NCBI RefSeq assembly: GCF_019131995.1
Contig: NZ_JAHONA010000013.1
Location: 1 to 53,498, forward strand
Source: Collinsella aerofaciens
GTDB lineage: Bacteria > Actinomycetota > Coriobacteriia > Coriobacteriales > Coriobacteriaceae
Direction of reading: 5' to 3'
DNA length: 53,498 bases
A program made the position numbers and the translations under genes. Under the pieces are notes generated by a model. The model was given only the letters and a program-made list of their open reading frames with translations. It was not told where the DNA came from and searched no databases. Shown here piece by piece: positions 1-7,983 of the stretch (the stretch's first letter is position 1; every line of letters begins with the position of its first letter).

Positions 1-2
1 GG

Positions 3-65
3 AGGCAGGTAAGATTGAAGGGCCTGACCCCGGAGGAGTACCGGAATCAGGCCCTCGCGGCCTAG
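3..65 (+). CDS. IS3-family transposase OrfB, C-terminal fragment (cut by window edge)
   Basis: The frame starting at base 3 encodes RQVRLKGLTPEEYRNQALAA followed by a TAG stop. This matches the closing segment of the integrase-core (DDE) transposases of IS3-family elements, where a lysine-rich strand is followed by a P-x-E-Y-R motif. Only the last 20 residues are visible, so the catalytic residues and the OrfA/OrfB frameshift cannot be judged. The subgroup cannot be assigned. Confidence 0.75.
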   Translation, partial: RQVRLKGLTPEEYRNQALAA

Positions 66-78
66 TCGCTATTTAGGG

Positions 79-103
79 CGTCCAAGATTTGGGGCGCAGT
101 TCA
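79..103. repeat. IS terminal inverted repeat (right)
   Basis: The 25 bases ending at 103, read in reverse complement, match the 25 bases from 53444 at 20 positions. Identical blocks include TGAACTGC and CTTGGAC. The ends have the TG...CA form usual for IS3-family elements. Confidence 0.7.
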
Positions 104-106
104 CAA

Positions 107-139
107 GCAAAAGGGCGACCCCTGTACGGAGTCGCCCTT
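107..139 (-). terminator. Rho-independent terminator of pnp
   Basis: Nine-base arms AAGGGCGAC (111-119) and GTCGCCCTT (131-139) pair perfectly. On the minus strand the stem is followed by TTTTGC. It lies 24 bases beyond the pnp stop. Confidence 0.85.
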
Positions 140-162
140 GTTGAGCTGCTTATGTGTAGCTA

Positions 163-2409
163 TTACTCGGCGTCGTGGTGACGGCGGGGCTTGCGGCCTC
201 CGTTGTCGCCGGGACGGCGCGGACGGTCGCTGCGCTCGGAGCGCTCGCGACGCGGACGCTCACGGCGCTGGAAGTGCTCGCCGTCGCCCTCGGAGGCACC
301 CTCGGCGCGAGCCGGGGCCTCGGGCTTGTCGAGACGATCGAGCGAGATCTTGCCGCGATCGTCGACCTCGATCACGACGACCTTGACCTCGTCGCCAACG
401 TTGAGGACGTCCTCGACCTTCTCCACACGACCCTTGGCGACGCGGGAGATATGCAGCAGGCCGTCCTTACCGGGCAGCAGGTTCACGAAGGCGCCGAACG
501 GCTGGATGGAGACCACGCGACCGGTGTACTCCTCGCCCGGCTCGGGAACCTTGATGATGAGCTTGATGCGCTCGACGGCCTGATCGACGGACTCGCCGGT
601 GCCGCCGACAAAGACGGTGCCGTCCTCCTGGATGTCGACCGAAGCGCCGGTCTCGTCCTGGATGCCGCGGATGACCTTGCCGCCAGAGCCGATGACGTCG
701 CGGATCTTGTCGGTCGGAACCTGGATGGAGACGATGCGCGGGGCGGTGCTGCGCGTGGTGTGGCGCGGCTCAGGGATCACATCGAGCATCTTCTGCAGGA
801 TGAAGGCGCGGCCCTCCTTGGCCTGCTGCAGGGCGCGGGCCAGGATGTCGAAGGTGAGGCCGGTGGCCTTGTTGTCCATCTGCAGGGCGGTGATGCCCTC
901 GGTGGTGCCGGTGACCTTAAAGTCCATGTCGCCCAGGAAGTCCTCGAGACCCTGAATGTCGGACAGGACCACGGTCTTGCCCTCCTCCTGGATCAGGCCC
1001 ATGGCGATGCCGGAGACCGGGCGCTTAATGGGCACGCCGCCGTCCATAAGGGCGAGCGTGGAGCCGCAGGTCGAAGCCATCGAAGAGGAGCCGTTGGACT
1101 CCATGACCTCGGAGACCACGCGGATGGCGTAGGGGAACTCGTTCTCGTCGGGGAGCACCGGGAGCAGAGCGCGCTCGGCCAGGTTGCCGTGACCAATCTC
1201 GCGGCGCTTGGGACTGCCCATGCGGCCGGTCTCGCCGGTGCAGAACGGCGGGAAGTTGTAGTGGTGCATATAGCGCTTGCCCTCGGTGGGCTCGATGGTA
1301 TCCAGACGCTGGCCCTCGTTGAGCATGCCAAGCGAAAGCACGGAGAGCACCTGGGTCTGACCACGCTGGAACAGGCCGGAGCCGTGAACGAGCGGCAGGT
1401 AGTTGTCCTTCACCATGATGGGACGGATCTCGTCGGCGGCACGACCGTCGACGCGCTCGCCGGTCTCGACGACCATGGTGCGCATGGCCTTCTTCTCGAG
1501 CTTCTTGAGCGCCACGGGGATCTCGCGCTCCCATGCGGCCTGCTCCTCGTCGGAGAACTCGGCGCGGATGGACTCCTTCAGAGCCTCGACCTTGCCGATG
1601 CGGGAAAGCTTGTCGGCGTCGCGCAGGGCAGCGGCCATCTCGTCGTAGTGGGCGAAGATGCGCTCCTGGACCTCCTCGACGGGCTGGTCGAGCGGGTACT
1701 CCTTCTTGACGATAGCGCCGTTGACCTGCTCCCACTCGGCGACAAACTCGTCTTGGGCCTGGCAGAAGGCAGCGAGGGCCTCCTGACCAAACTTCATAGC
1801 GGCGAGCATGTCGTCCTCGGAGATCTCCTCGGCGCCGGCCTCGACCATCGAGATGAAGTCGGCAGAGCCGCCCAGCTCCAGGTCCAGGTCGGAGCTCTCG
1901 CGCTCCTCATAGGTGGGGTTGACGATAAACTCGCCGGTCTCCACGTTGCGGCCGATGCGCACGCAGGCAAGCGGGCCCTCGAAGGGCACGCCGCCGAGCG
2001 TCATAGCCAAAGAGGCACCCATGACATTGATGACGTCGAAGGGGTTGACCTGGTCGGCGACGAGCGAGGTGGCGACGATATGCACCTCGTTGCGGAAGCC
2101 GTCCGGGAAGCTCGGGCGGATCGGGCGGTCGATCATACGAGCCGTGAGCGTGGCCTTCTCGCTGGGACGGCCCTCACGCTTGAGGTAACCACCCGGGATA
2201 CGGCCGGCAGCGTACATCTTCTCGTTGAAGTCGACAGTCAGCGGGAAGAAATCGTAATTCTTGCGCTCCTTGGAGACGACCACGGTATCGAGCATCGTGG
2301 TGTCACCCTGCTTGACCAGACAAGCGCCGGTGGCCTGCTTGGCAAGCTCGCCGGACTCAAAGGTGTAGGTCTTGCCGTACAGCTCAAAGGTCTTGGATAC
2401 GAGTGTCAT
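163..2409 (-). CDS. pnp: Polyribonucleotide nucleotidyltransferase (PNPase)
   Basis: A 748-residue 3'-to-5' exoribonuclease that degrades RNA with phosphate and can also add tails; it acts in the cytoplasm as a trimer. Two RNase PH folds (about 10-140 and 320-550) flank an alpha-helical linker. LGDMDFK at 492-498 carries acidic metal-binding residues. A KH domain with GSGG (574-577) and an S1 domain (about 628-695) follow. The last 50 residues form an Arg/Asp/Glu-rich tail, a family-variable region. The ATG at 2409 has GGAG just upstream. It follows rpsO, as in many bacteria, but a terminator separates the two. A hairpin in the leader may serve autoregulation. Confidence 0.98.
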   Translation of the reverse strand: MTLVSKTFELYGKTYTFESGELAKQATGACLVKQGDTTMLDTVVVSKERKNYDFFPLTVDFNEKMYAAGRIPGGYLKREGRPSEKATLTARMIDRPIRPSFPDGFRNEVHIVATSLVADQVNPFDVINVMGASLAMTLGGVPFEGPLACVRIGRNVETGEFIVNPTYEERESSDLDLELGGSADFISMVEAGAEEISEDDMLAAMKFGQEALAAFCQAQDEFVAEWEQVNGAIVKKEYPLDQPVEEVQERIFAHYDEMAAALRDADKLSRIGKVEALKESIRAEFSDEEQAAWEREIPVALKKLEKKAMRTMVVETGERVDGRAADEIRPIMVKDNYLPLVHGSGLFQRGQTQVLSVLSLGMLNEGQRLDTIEPTEGKRYMHHYNFPPFCTGETGRMGSPKRREIGHGNLAERALLPVLPDENEFPYAIRVVSEVMESNGSSSMASTCGSTLALMDGGVPIKRPVSGIAMGLIQEEGKTVVLSDIQGLEDFLGDMDFKVTGTTEGITALQMDNKATGLTFDILARALQQAKEGRAFILQKMLDVIPEPRHTTRSTAPRIVSIQVPTDKIRDVIGSGGKVIRGIQDETGASVDIQEDGTVFVGGTGESVDQAVERIKLIIKVPEPGEEYTGRVVSIQPFGAFVNLLPGKDGLLHISRVAKGRVEKVEDVLNVGDEVKVVVIEVDDRGKISLDRLDKPEAPARAEGASEGDGEHFQRRERPRRERSERSDRPRRPGDNGGRKPRRHHDAE

Positions 2410-2422
2410 TGTTCTCCTTTAC

Positions 2423-2445
2423 CCCACAGGCCCCTTGCCTGCGGG
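2423..2445 (-). promoter_or_regulatory. Hairpin in the pnp leader
   Basis: In the transcript CCCGCAGGC (2445-2437) can pair with GCCTGUGGG (2431-2423), nine pairs with one G-U, around a five-base loop. It ends about 8 bases before the Shine-Dalgarno of pnp. Enterobacterial pnp is autoregulated through a leader stem cut by RNase III; the same role here is only an inference. Confidence 0.4.
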
Positions 2446-2512
2446 CTTCTCATGTGACGCGGGCCCCCTGCCCCCGCCACGCTGTAGAGCGTGATTGTTC
2501 ACGCCCTTACAC

Positions 2513-2544
2513 AAAAAGAGCGCCCCGCTGCGCAGGACGCTCTT
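2513..2544 (-). terminator. Rho-independent terminator of rpsO
   Basis: AAGAGCGTCC and GGGGCGCTCTT form a stem on the minus strand, followed directly by TTTTTG. It sits 16 bases past the rpsO stop and separates rpsO from pnp. Confidence 0.8.
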
Positions 2545-2559
2545 AGCATGTACAAATCC

Positions 2560-2838
2560 TTACTGGATGTTGTCGCGGATGCCCAGAGCCTTGATGAGCT
2601 CACGGTACTCGACGATGTCGTTCTTCTTGATGTAGGAGAGAAGACGACGACGACGGCCAACGAGCATGAGCAGGCCACGACGGGTGTGGAAGTCCTTCTG
2701 GTGGGACTTCATGTGCTCGGTCAGCTCCTTGATGCGCTCGGACAGGATGGCGACCTGAACCTTGGGGTTACCGGTATCGACCGGGGAGTTACCGAACTGG
2801 GCGGTCAGCTCCGCCTTGCGCTCTTTGGAAACAGTCAT
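2560..2838 (-). CDS. rpsO: Small ribosomal subunit protein S15
   Basis: A 92-residue S15, which binds 16S rRNA in the central domain and helps nucleate the 30S platform. The conserved block FHTRRGLLMLVGRRRRLL is present, with the family ending at IRDNIQ, close to the usual 89 residues. The reading frame stays open upstream, but the ATG at 2838 is chosen because homologues begin there and AAAGGTG lies 7 bases before it. A perfect palindrome in the leader could be an S15-responsive site. A terminator follows the stop. Confidence 0.97.
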   Translation of the reverse strand: MTVSKERKAELTAQFGNSPVDTGNPKVQVAILSERIKELTEHMKSHQKDFHTRRGLLMLVGRRRRLLSYIKKNDIVEYRELIKALGIRDNIQ

Positions 2839-2858
2839 TGTTTCACCTTTCGTTTCGC

Positions 2859-2874
2859 GTCGCCCGCGGGCGAC
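2859..2874 (-). promoter_or_regulatory. GC-rich palindrome in the rpsO leader
   Basis: GTCGCCCGCGGGCGAC is a perfect 16-base palindrome 20 bases before the rpsO start, next to the Shine-Dalgarno. S15 represses its own mRNA through leader structures in several bacteria; applying that here is an inference. Confidence 0.4.
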
Positions 2875-2943
2875 TCTATTCGCCTCGGACTGGGAAGCCG
2901 CCGGTGGAGCGGGCATCCAAGGTCGAGGTACCAACAAGTCGGT

Positions 2944-2952
2944 ATGTTACCA
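2944..2952 (-). promoter_or_regulatory. Possible extended -10 promoter of rpsO
   Basis: The minus strand reads TGGTAACAT, a TGn motif plus a -10-like hexamer, about 105 bases before rpsO and just past the recO stop. No good -35 was found. Confidence 0.3.
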
Positions 2953-2976
2953 CAAGCGGCGTGCGCCTGCGCATCA

Positions 2977-3726
2977 TCACCGACCCAACATGAATTCCAT
3001 CGCACGGAGCCGCTGGTCGGTGTGCGTGGCGGCCCAAACATGCGAAAGCCCCAGCAAAAAAGCAGCCGTATGCGGATCGATCCGCTCGTCCATAAGGGCA
3101 TCGAACGTCATGGACATCAGAGCGCGCAGCCATGCGACCTCGCCGACTGATACCAACTCGGCGCCAGGCACGCTCGAGGCGCACGACCCGCACAGAAGCC
3201 CGCCCGCCTGGGGCGAAAAATACGACAACATGGGATCGCCGCACGAGACGCATGCCGAGAAATCGGGTCGATAGCCAACGTGCGACAGCAGCTTAAAGAC
3301 AAAAGCCGCCACGAGCAGGTCCATATGTGCCGAGTCGAGCCCGCTGCCGATAAGCGTGAGCGCCCGCTGCGTGATGGCAAAGGTAAATGGATCCTCGGCA
3401 TCCTCGAACGAGCACACATGCGCAACCTCGGCAATCGCGCTGGCGGCACAGGTCGTCTCGTAGTCAGGAGAGGCACCGAGCGGCGCCTCCATAAGCTCCG
3501 CCTGAGAAACCACGTCGAGCGAGCGACCATGCGCCAACAGCATATCAACGGTGCAGAAGAGCTCGCAGCGGGCCGCAAGGCGACCGCCGGGCTTACGTGC
3601 GCCCTTAGCCACGGCACGCACCTGCCGTCCCCGTTCGTCGAGCATCGTCAAGATCAGGTCGGTTTCCTTGAGCTTCGTCTTGTCGAGGACGAGCACCTTT
3701 GTGCGATATGTGCGAGAGCCTGCCAT
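2977..3726 (-). CDS. recO: DNA repair protein RecO
   Basis: A 249-residue RecO, which with RecF and RecR loads RecA onto SSB-coated DNA in gapped-DNA repair. The N-terminal OB fold begins TYRTKVLVL. A zinc site is visible as CVSC (159-162) and CGSC (179-182), as in Gram-positive-type RecO. The length matches the family. The ATG at 3726 lies 12 bases past the era stop with no strong ribosome binding site, so translation is probably coupled to era. era-recO adjacency is common. Confidence 0.95.
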   Translation of the reverse strand: MAGSRTYRTKVLVLDKTKLKETDLILTMLDERGRQVRAVAKGARKPGGRLAARCELFCTVDMLLAHGRSLDVVSQAELMEAPLGASPDYETTCAASAIAEVAHVCSFEDAEDPFTFAITQRALTLIGSGLDSAHMDLLVAAFVFKLLSHVGYRPDFSACVSCGDPMLSYFSPQAGGLLCGSCASSVPGAELVSVGEVAWLRALMSMTFDALMDERIDPHTAAFLLGLSHVWAATHTDQRLRAMEFMLGR

Positions 3727-3738
3727 GAACGCCGAGGC

Positions 3739-4809
3739 TTAATCTTCGGCATTATAGCCAAAGCGGCGGATTTGCGCCTCGTCATCGCGCCAGCCGGCCT
3801 TGACCTTTACGTCGAGCTCCAAAAAGACCTGAGTGCCAAAGATGCGCTCAAGGTCACGACGGGCATCGATGCCGATATGCTTGATCATCTCGCCGCCCTT
3901 GCCGATGATGATGCCCTTCTGCCCCTCGCGCTCGACGTAAATCGTGGCGTGCACGCGCAGGACCTTCTTAGTCTGCTCGAGCGCGTCACAGATGACGCCC
4001 ACGGAGTGAGGGATCTCGTCGCGGGTGCGACGCAGGACCTTCTCGCGCACAAACTCAGCCACGAGGGTCTCGTCGGACGCGTCGGTGCCCATGTCCTCGG
4101 GGAACCAACGCGGGCCCTCGGGCAAGAAGCGAGCGACGGTCTCGATAAACGCATCGACGTTGAAGTTCTTGACTGACGACGTCACGATCTCATCGTCGTA
4201 TTCCATAAGCTCGTGAGCGGCCTTGAGCTGCTCCATAACCTGGGCGGGATCGGCCTCATCGGCCTTGGTAAGCACCAGGACCTTTTTGGAACGAGCGTTC
4301 TTGACGCGCTCGGCAACCCAGGCGTCTCCCCTGCCGATGGGTTTGGTGGCGTCGATCAGAAACGCGACGACATCGACATCGTTCAGTTCGAACAACGCGC
4401 TCTTGTTGAGCTCGGAACCTAAGCCATCCTTGGGCTTATGAATACCCGGGGTATCGACAAAAACCAGCTGATAACCGGGGCGGTTGACGACGGCGCGCAT
4501 ACGGCGGCGGGTCGTCTGGGCCACCGGAGAGGTGATGGCGACCTTCTTGCCGTAACAGGCGTTGAGCAGCGTGGACTTGCCGGCGTTGGGGCGACCGACC
4601 AGGGCCACAAAGCCGCTGCGGAAACCGGGTTCCACGTCGCCAAAGCCCGCGAGGCCCTCATCCTCGTCGCACAGAGCATCGAGTTCCTCGTCGCTCATGC
4701 CCTCAAACGGATCGAACTCCTCGACCTCGTCAAACGAATCGGCACCTTCAGCCTCGTCCAGGACCTCGTCATCCAAAACTTCACCGGTAGGCTGCATATT
4801 GTCGGACAT
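3739..4809 (-). CDS. era: GTPase Era
   Basis: A 356-residue GTPase that binds the 3' end of 16S rRNA and checks 30S maturation. G1 is GRPNAGKS (72-79), G3 is DTPG, G4 is TKAD, and the C-terminal KH domain carries GKGG. Typical Era is about 300 residues; the extra 60 N-terminal residues are very acidic (for example DDEVLDEAEGAD) and have no counterpart in the classical enzyme. The ATG at 4809 has AAAGGGA upstream, so the extension is probably translated. A later in-frame start cannot be excluded. It lies between dgkA and recO. Confidence 0.96.
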   Translation of the reverse strand: MSDNMQPTGEVLDDEVLDEAEGADSFDEVEEFDPFEGMSDEELDALCDEDEGLAGFGDVEPGFRSGFVALVGRPNAGKSTLLNACYGKKVAITSPVAQTTRRRMRAVVNRPGYQLVFVDTPGIHKPKDGLGSELNKSALFELNDVDVVAFLIDATKPIGRGDAWVAERVKNARSKKVLVLTKADEADPAQVMEQLKAAHELMEYDDEIVTSSVKNFNVDAFIETVARFLPEGPRWFPEDMGTDASDETLVAEFVREKVLRRTRDEIPHSVGVICDALEQTKKVLRVHATIYVEREGQKGIIIGKGGEMIKHIGIDARRDLERIFGTQVFLELDVKVKAGWRDDEAQIRRFGYNAED

Positions 4810-4821
4810 GGGAATCCCTTT

Positions 4822-5199
4822 CTAAATAAAGTCGAGCGCGTGGGCAAAGACAAGCAAGCCCACGATCGCGGCGGTAATGGAAAGAACGTATACAGAGGCA
4901 GCGGCGATATCCTTCGCGCGCTTGGCCAGCGGATGCAGCTCCTGGGTCGCCAGGTCGACAATCGCCTCCATGGCGGTATTGCACAACTCGCCGTGAATCA
5001 CCAGGCCGCAGCAGATGATGACCGTAGCCCACTCGGCAATATCAAGCCCCACGATGCAGCCGGCAATGACGGTACACACACCCGCCACGAGCATGACCTT
5101 GATATTACGCTCGGTCTTGACGGCGGTGACGAAGCCCTCCATCGCGTATGAGAACGACTTTAAAAAGGAGGGATGGTCCTTGTTCGATCCGGGAATCAT
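4822..5199 (-). CDS. dgkA: Diacylglycerol/undecaprenol kinase family protein
   Basis: A 125-residue membrane kinase of the DgkA family. The family signature GELCNTAMEAIVDL is followed by HPLAKRAKDIAAASV, which holds catalytic and metal-binding residues. Three hydrophobic helices are visible (about 34-52, 56-72 and 100-122). In Gram-positive bacteria these proteins mostly phosphorylate undecaprenol, which would fit uppS elsewhere in the window; the substrate cannot be read from the sequence. The ATG at 5199 has TAGGAG, which includes the ybeY stop, as its ribosome binding site. Confidence 0.93.
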   Translation of the reverse strand: MIPGSNKDHPSFLKSFSYAMEGFVTAVKTERNIKVMLVAGVCTVIAGCIVGLDIAEWATVIICCGLVIHGELCNTAMEAIVDLATQELHPLAKRAKDIAAASVYVLSITAAIVGLLVFAHALDFI

Positions 5200-5208
5200 A
5201 GACGGCTC

Positions 5209-5718
5209 CTAGTCGTGGGCGTGGTTGGTGATGGGGCCGACGTGGACGAGCTTGGGGTCCTCGCCGCGCTCGAGCGCCAAATCGCGCAGGATGGCGTCCT
5301 CGCGTGCCTCCATGACCTCGGCCTCGTCGTCCTCGATATGGTCATACCCCAGCAGGTGCAGCATGCCATGCACGAGCATCAGGCGACACTCGTCGGCAGG
5401 ACTATTGCCAAAGCCAGGGGCCTGACGGGCAATAACCTGCGGAGCCAGGATAATATCACCGAGCTCGAGCGTCTCGTCGGCGGGAATGTCCTCGTCAAAG
5501 GCCGAGTCGCATTCAAACGAGAGGACATCGGTGGTGCGGTCGATACCGCGCCACTCGTGGTTGAGCTCGTGCATCTCGTCCTCATCGACATACGAAAGGG
5601 AAATCTCGACCTCACGCTCAACACCCTCGGCGGCAAGCACAACTCCGCAGATGTGCTCCACCTCCTGGGCATCGAGCAGCGTATCGAGCTCGGCATCGTT
5701 GCTGATCAATACACTCAA
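5209..5718 (-). CDS. ybeY: Endoribonuclease YbeY (16S rRNA maturation)
   Basis: A 169-residue zinc-dependent RNase needed for 16S rRNA 3' end processing and ribosome quality control. The metal motif HGMLHLLGYDH gives His117, His121 and His127. Start is TTG at 5718, seven bases after AAAGGAG; it overlaps the phoH stop (TTGA). The acidic C-terminal tail extends slightly beyond the usual 150 residues. phoH-ybeY-dgkA-era is a widely conserved order and suggests a ribosome-maturation operon. Confidence 0.96.
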   Translation of the reverse strand: MSVLISNDAELDTLLDAQEVEHICGVVLAAEGVEREVEISLSYVDEDEMHELNHEWRGIDRTTDVLSFECDSAFDEDIPADETLELGDIILAPQVIARQAPGFGNSPADECRLMLVHGMLHLLGYDHIEDDEAEVMEAREDAILRDLALERGEDPKLVHVGPITNHAHD

Positions 5719-6701
5719 CGGGACTCCTTTCGATCGTGTGCGCGCTGCTCGCGCGCATCGTCGTATGCATCATAGGCCTCAACGATACGGCCCACCAGGG
5801 CATGGCGCACCACATCGGCGCGCTCCAGGTGAGAAAACGTCACATCGTCGACACGGCCCAAAATCTTCTCAACGTCGGCAAGACCGCCGCGACGACCTAC
5901 CAGGTCACGCTGGCTCAGGTCGCCGGTAATCACGAACTTGGAATTAAAACCCAGGCGCGTCAGGAACATCTTCATCTGCTCGGGCGTCGTGTTTTGTGCC
6001 TCATCGAGCACCACAAAGGCATCACTTAGCGTTCGACCGCGCATGTAGGCGAGCGGTGCGATCTCGATCACACCACGCTCCATAAGCTCATCGGTGCGTT
6101 CGCGATCCATCATGTCAAAGAGAGCATCATAGAGCGGGCGCATATACGGATCGATCTTTTCCTCGAGGGTGCCGGGCAAAAAGCCCAGGTTCTCCCCCGC
6201 CTCGACAACCGGGCGCGTCAGGATCAGGCGGCCTACCTCATGGCGCTTGAGCGCGGCGACGGCGAGCGCCATAGCCAGATAGGTTTTACCGGTACCGGCG
6301 GGACCGAGGCCAAACGTGATGGTAGAAGAGCGGATGGCATCCACATAGCGCTTTTGGCCGAGCGTCTTGGGGCGGATGACGCGACCGCGATACGATAGCA
6401 GCACGTCATCGCGCAGCGATGAGGCATCATGCTCGCCGTCGCGCAGAACGGCCAGACAGCGCGAGACATCATCGGCAGAAAGCGTGCGCCCCGCAGCAGC
6501 CTCACGAAAGGCATGTTCGAAAAAACGCGCGACCAGCTCAACCTCGTCCGGATCGCCGCTCACGGCAACGCTGTCACCGCGGGCAACCACATGGGCGCGC
6601 ACCAAGTTCTCGAGTGCACGAAGGACGCCGTCGCCGGCGCCCAAAACGCGCGAGGGGTCGATACCCTCGGGAACGGTAAGTCTAATCTTCGAGGCTTCCA
6701 T
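5715..6701 (-). CDS. phoH: PhoH-like ATPase
   Basis: A 328-residue PhoH-family protein, an RNA-linked P-loop ATPase whose exact role is not settled. Walker A is GPAGTGKT (133-140) and Walker B lies in VVLDEAQNTT. The frame is open further upstream, but the ATG at 6701 is preferred because GGGAGG lies three bases before it and homologues start near there. It overlaps the mtaB end by 20 bases and the ybeY start by 3, so the three are translationally linked. Confidence 0.95.
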   Translation of the reverse strand: MEASKIRLTVPEGIDPSRVLGAGDGVLRALENLVRAHVVARGDSVAVSGDPDEVELVARFFEHAFREAAAGRTLSADDVSRCLAVLRDGEHDASSLRDDVLLSYRGRVIRPKTLGQKRYVDAIRSSTITFGLGPAGTGKTYLAMALAVAALKRHEVGRLILTRPVVEAGENLGFLPGTLEEKIDPYMRPLYDALFDMMDRERTDELMERGVIEIAPLAYMRGRTLSDAFVVLDEAQNTTPEQMKMFLTRLGFNSKFVITGDLSQRDLVGRRGGLADVEKILGRVDDVTFSHLERADVVRHALVGRIVEAYDAYDDAREQRAHDRKESR

Positions 6702-7974
6702 GAACCTCCCTGCGTGCATGGACCAAGCCGGAATCATCGACTCCGATGATAGCAACATCGAGCAGGCACGGGGCTGTGAGTCCACAGGTATCATCAAGAC
6801 GGGCATGATGGAACGAGCCGAGCGTCAAATTGTCACCGTACTCAAGCACGGCGCGCTCGACGGTGCCCACGCGACGGCGGGCATCGGCAACCGCGAGCTC
6901 CTGAGCCGTCGCGCGCATGCGACGGCTGCGCTCGGCCATAATCTCGGGCGGTACCTGGTCGGGCATGTCGGCGGCGAGGGTGCCGGGGCGCTTGCTATAG
7001 CGGAACACATGCATGCGCGAAAAGCCCACGCGACGGCACAGCGCCAGCGACTCCTCGAACTCCTCGTCCGTCTCGCCAGGAAAACCGACGATGACATCAC
7101 ACGAAAGAGACGCTTGTGGCAGGTTAGCGCGAATCATGCGCACCGTATCCTCAAAGGCCTCGGCACTATAGGGACGACCCATGCGATGCAGCGTCGCCGT
7201 GCAGCCAGACTGCACGGGAAGGTGCAAAAACGGCGCGATACGCTTCGGATAGCGAGCCATCACCTTGAGCAAGCGCTCGGAAATATCCATGGGTTCCACC
7301 GAGGAGATACGCACGTGGGCGATCTCGGTGCGCTCCATAATGGCCTGGAGCAGCTCATCGATCTCGACATGTTCGTCGGTCGCGCTCTTGCCGTCATAGG
7401 CACCCAGATTCACGCCGGTCAGCACGACCTCGGGCACGCCGGCCTCCTGAGCTTCACGCACCTGTTCGAGCACGGACTCAACGGGCACGGAACGCTCGGG
7501 GCCGCGGGCCTTCCACACGATGCAATAGGTACAGCGGTGGTTGCAGCCATCCTGGATCTTCACGCCCAGCCGCGAACGACCGAGCGCATCGACCACGTCG
7601 CCATCGCTGCAGGCGGGCACGCTATCGGATTCGACGCCCAGCACCTCGCAGACGCGCTCGGCGACGTCAATCTTGGACGGTTCGGCGATCACGCGATCGG
7701 AAAGCTCCAGCAGCTCCTCGGGATGCAGGTTGACGACGCAGCCGGTTACGACCACGTAAGGCTCGCCGGGATAGGCCAGGGCGTGACGGACGGCCTTGCG
7801 GGTCTTGGCCTCGGCCTCGCCCGTAACGGCACAGGTGTTAATGACGATCAGATCGGCATCCTGGGGATCCACAATAGCAAAGCCCAGGCGCATAAGATCG
7901 GCAGTGATACGGTCAGACTCAACCCGGTTGACGCGGCAGCCGAGGTTGACGACGGAAATATGGGGTGCGAGCAC
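6682..7974 (-). CDS. mtaB: tRNA t6A37 methylthiotransferase MtaB
   Basis: A 430-residue radical-SAM enzyme of the MiaB/MtaB family that adds a methylthio group to t6A37 of certain tRNAs. The N-terminal UPF0004 domain shows the cluster cysteines in LGCRVN (Cys13), NTCAVT (Cys48) and TGC (Cys79). The SAM cluster is CNHRCTYC (144-151). The C-terminal TRAM-like domain follows. The MtaB assignment over MiaB rests on length and the NLGCRVN form, so it is probable, not certain. Start is GTG at 7974 after AAGGAG. It sits 9 bases past dnaJ, in the position rsmE often occupies. Confidence 0.9.
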   Translation of the reverse strand: MLAPHISVVNLGCRVNRVESDRITADLMRLGFAIVDPQDADLIVINTCAVTGEAEAKTRKAVRHALAYPGEPYVVVTGCVVNLHPEELLELSDRVIAEPSKIDVAERVCEVLGVESDSVPACSDGDVVDALGRSRLGVKIQDGCNHRCTYCIVWKARGPERSVPVESVLEQVREAQEAGVPEVVLTGVNLGAYDGKSATDEHVEIDELLQAIMERTEIAHVRISSVEPMDISERLLKVMARYPKRIAPFLHLPVQSGCTATLHRMGRPYSAEAFEDTVRMIRANLPQASLSCDVIVGFPGETDEEFEESLALCRRVGFSRMHVFRYSKRPGTLAADMPDQVPPEIMAERSRRMRATAQELAVADARRRVGTVERAVLEYGDNLTLGSFHHARLDDTCGLTAPCLLDVAIIGVDDSGLVHARREVHGSLED

Positions 7975-7983
7975 GCGGGCTCC

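Larger units (their letters stand above)
1..103 (+). mobile_element. IS3-family insertion sequence, right end only
   Basis: The first 103 bases read as the 3' end of an IS3-family element whose body lies outside the window. They hold the last codons of an OrfB-type transposase (3-65), a short untranslated stretch, and a terminal repeat that ends in CA at 103. The reverse complement of this end starts TGAACTGC, and so does the sequence at 53444, which fits the left end of the same type of element. The insertion point is just downstream of the pnp terminator. The target duplication cannot be checked because the other end is not in view. Confidence 0.75.

Noticed and set aside
175..2457. Plus-strand open frame of 760 codons opposite pnp
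   Set aside because: It mirrors pnp in another frame, has Leu/Ala/Asp/Gly-rich composition without a domain, and arises from GC-rich codon bias.
6701..6806. phoH starting at 6806
   Set aside because: The additional 35 residues lack homology and run back into mtaB, whereas ATG 6701 has a strong ribosome binding site.
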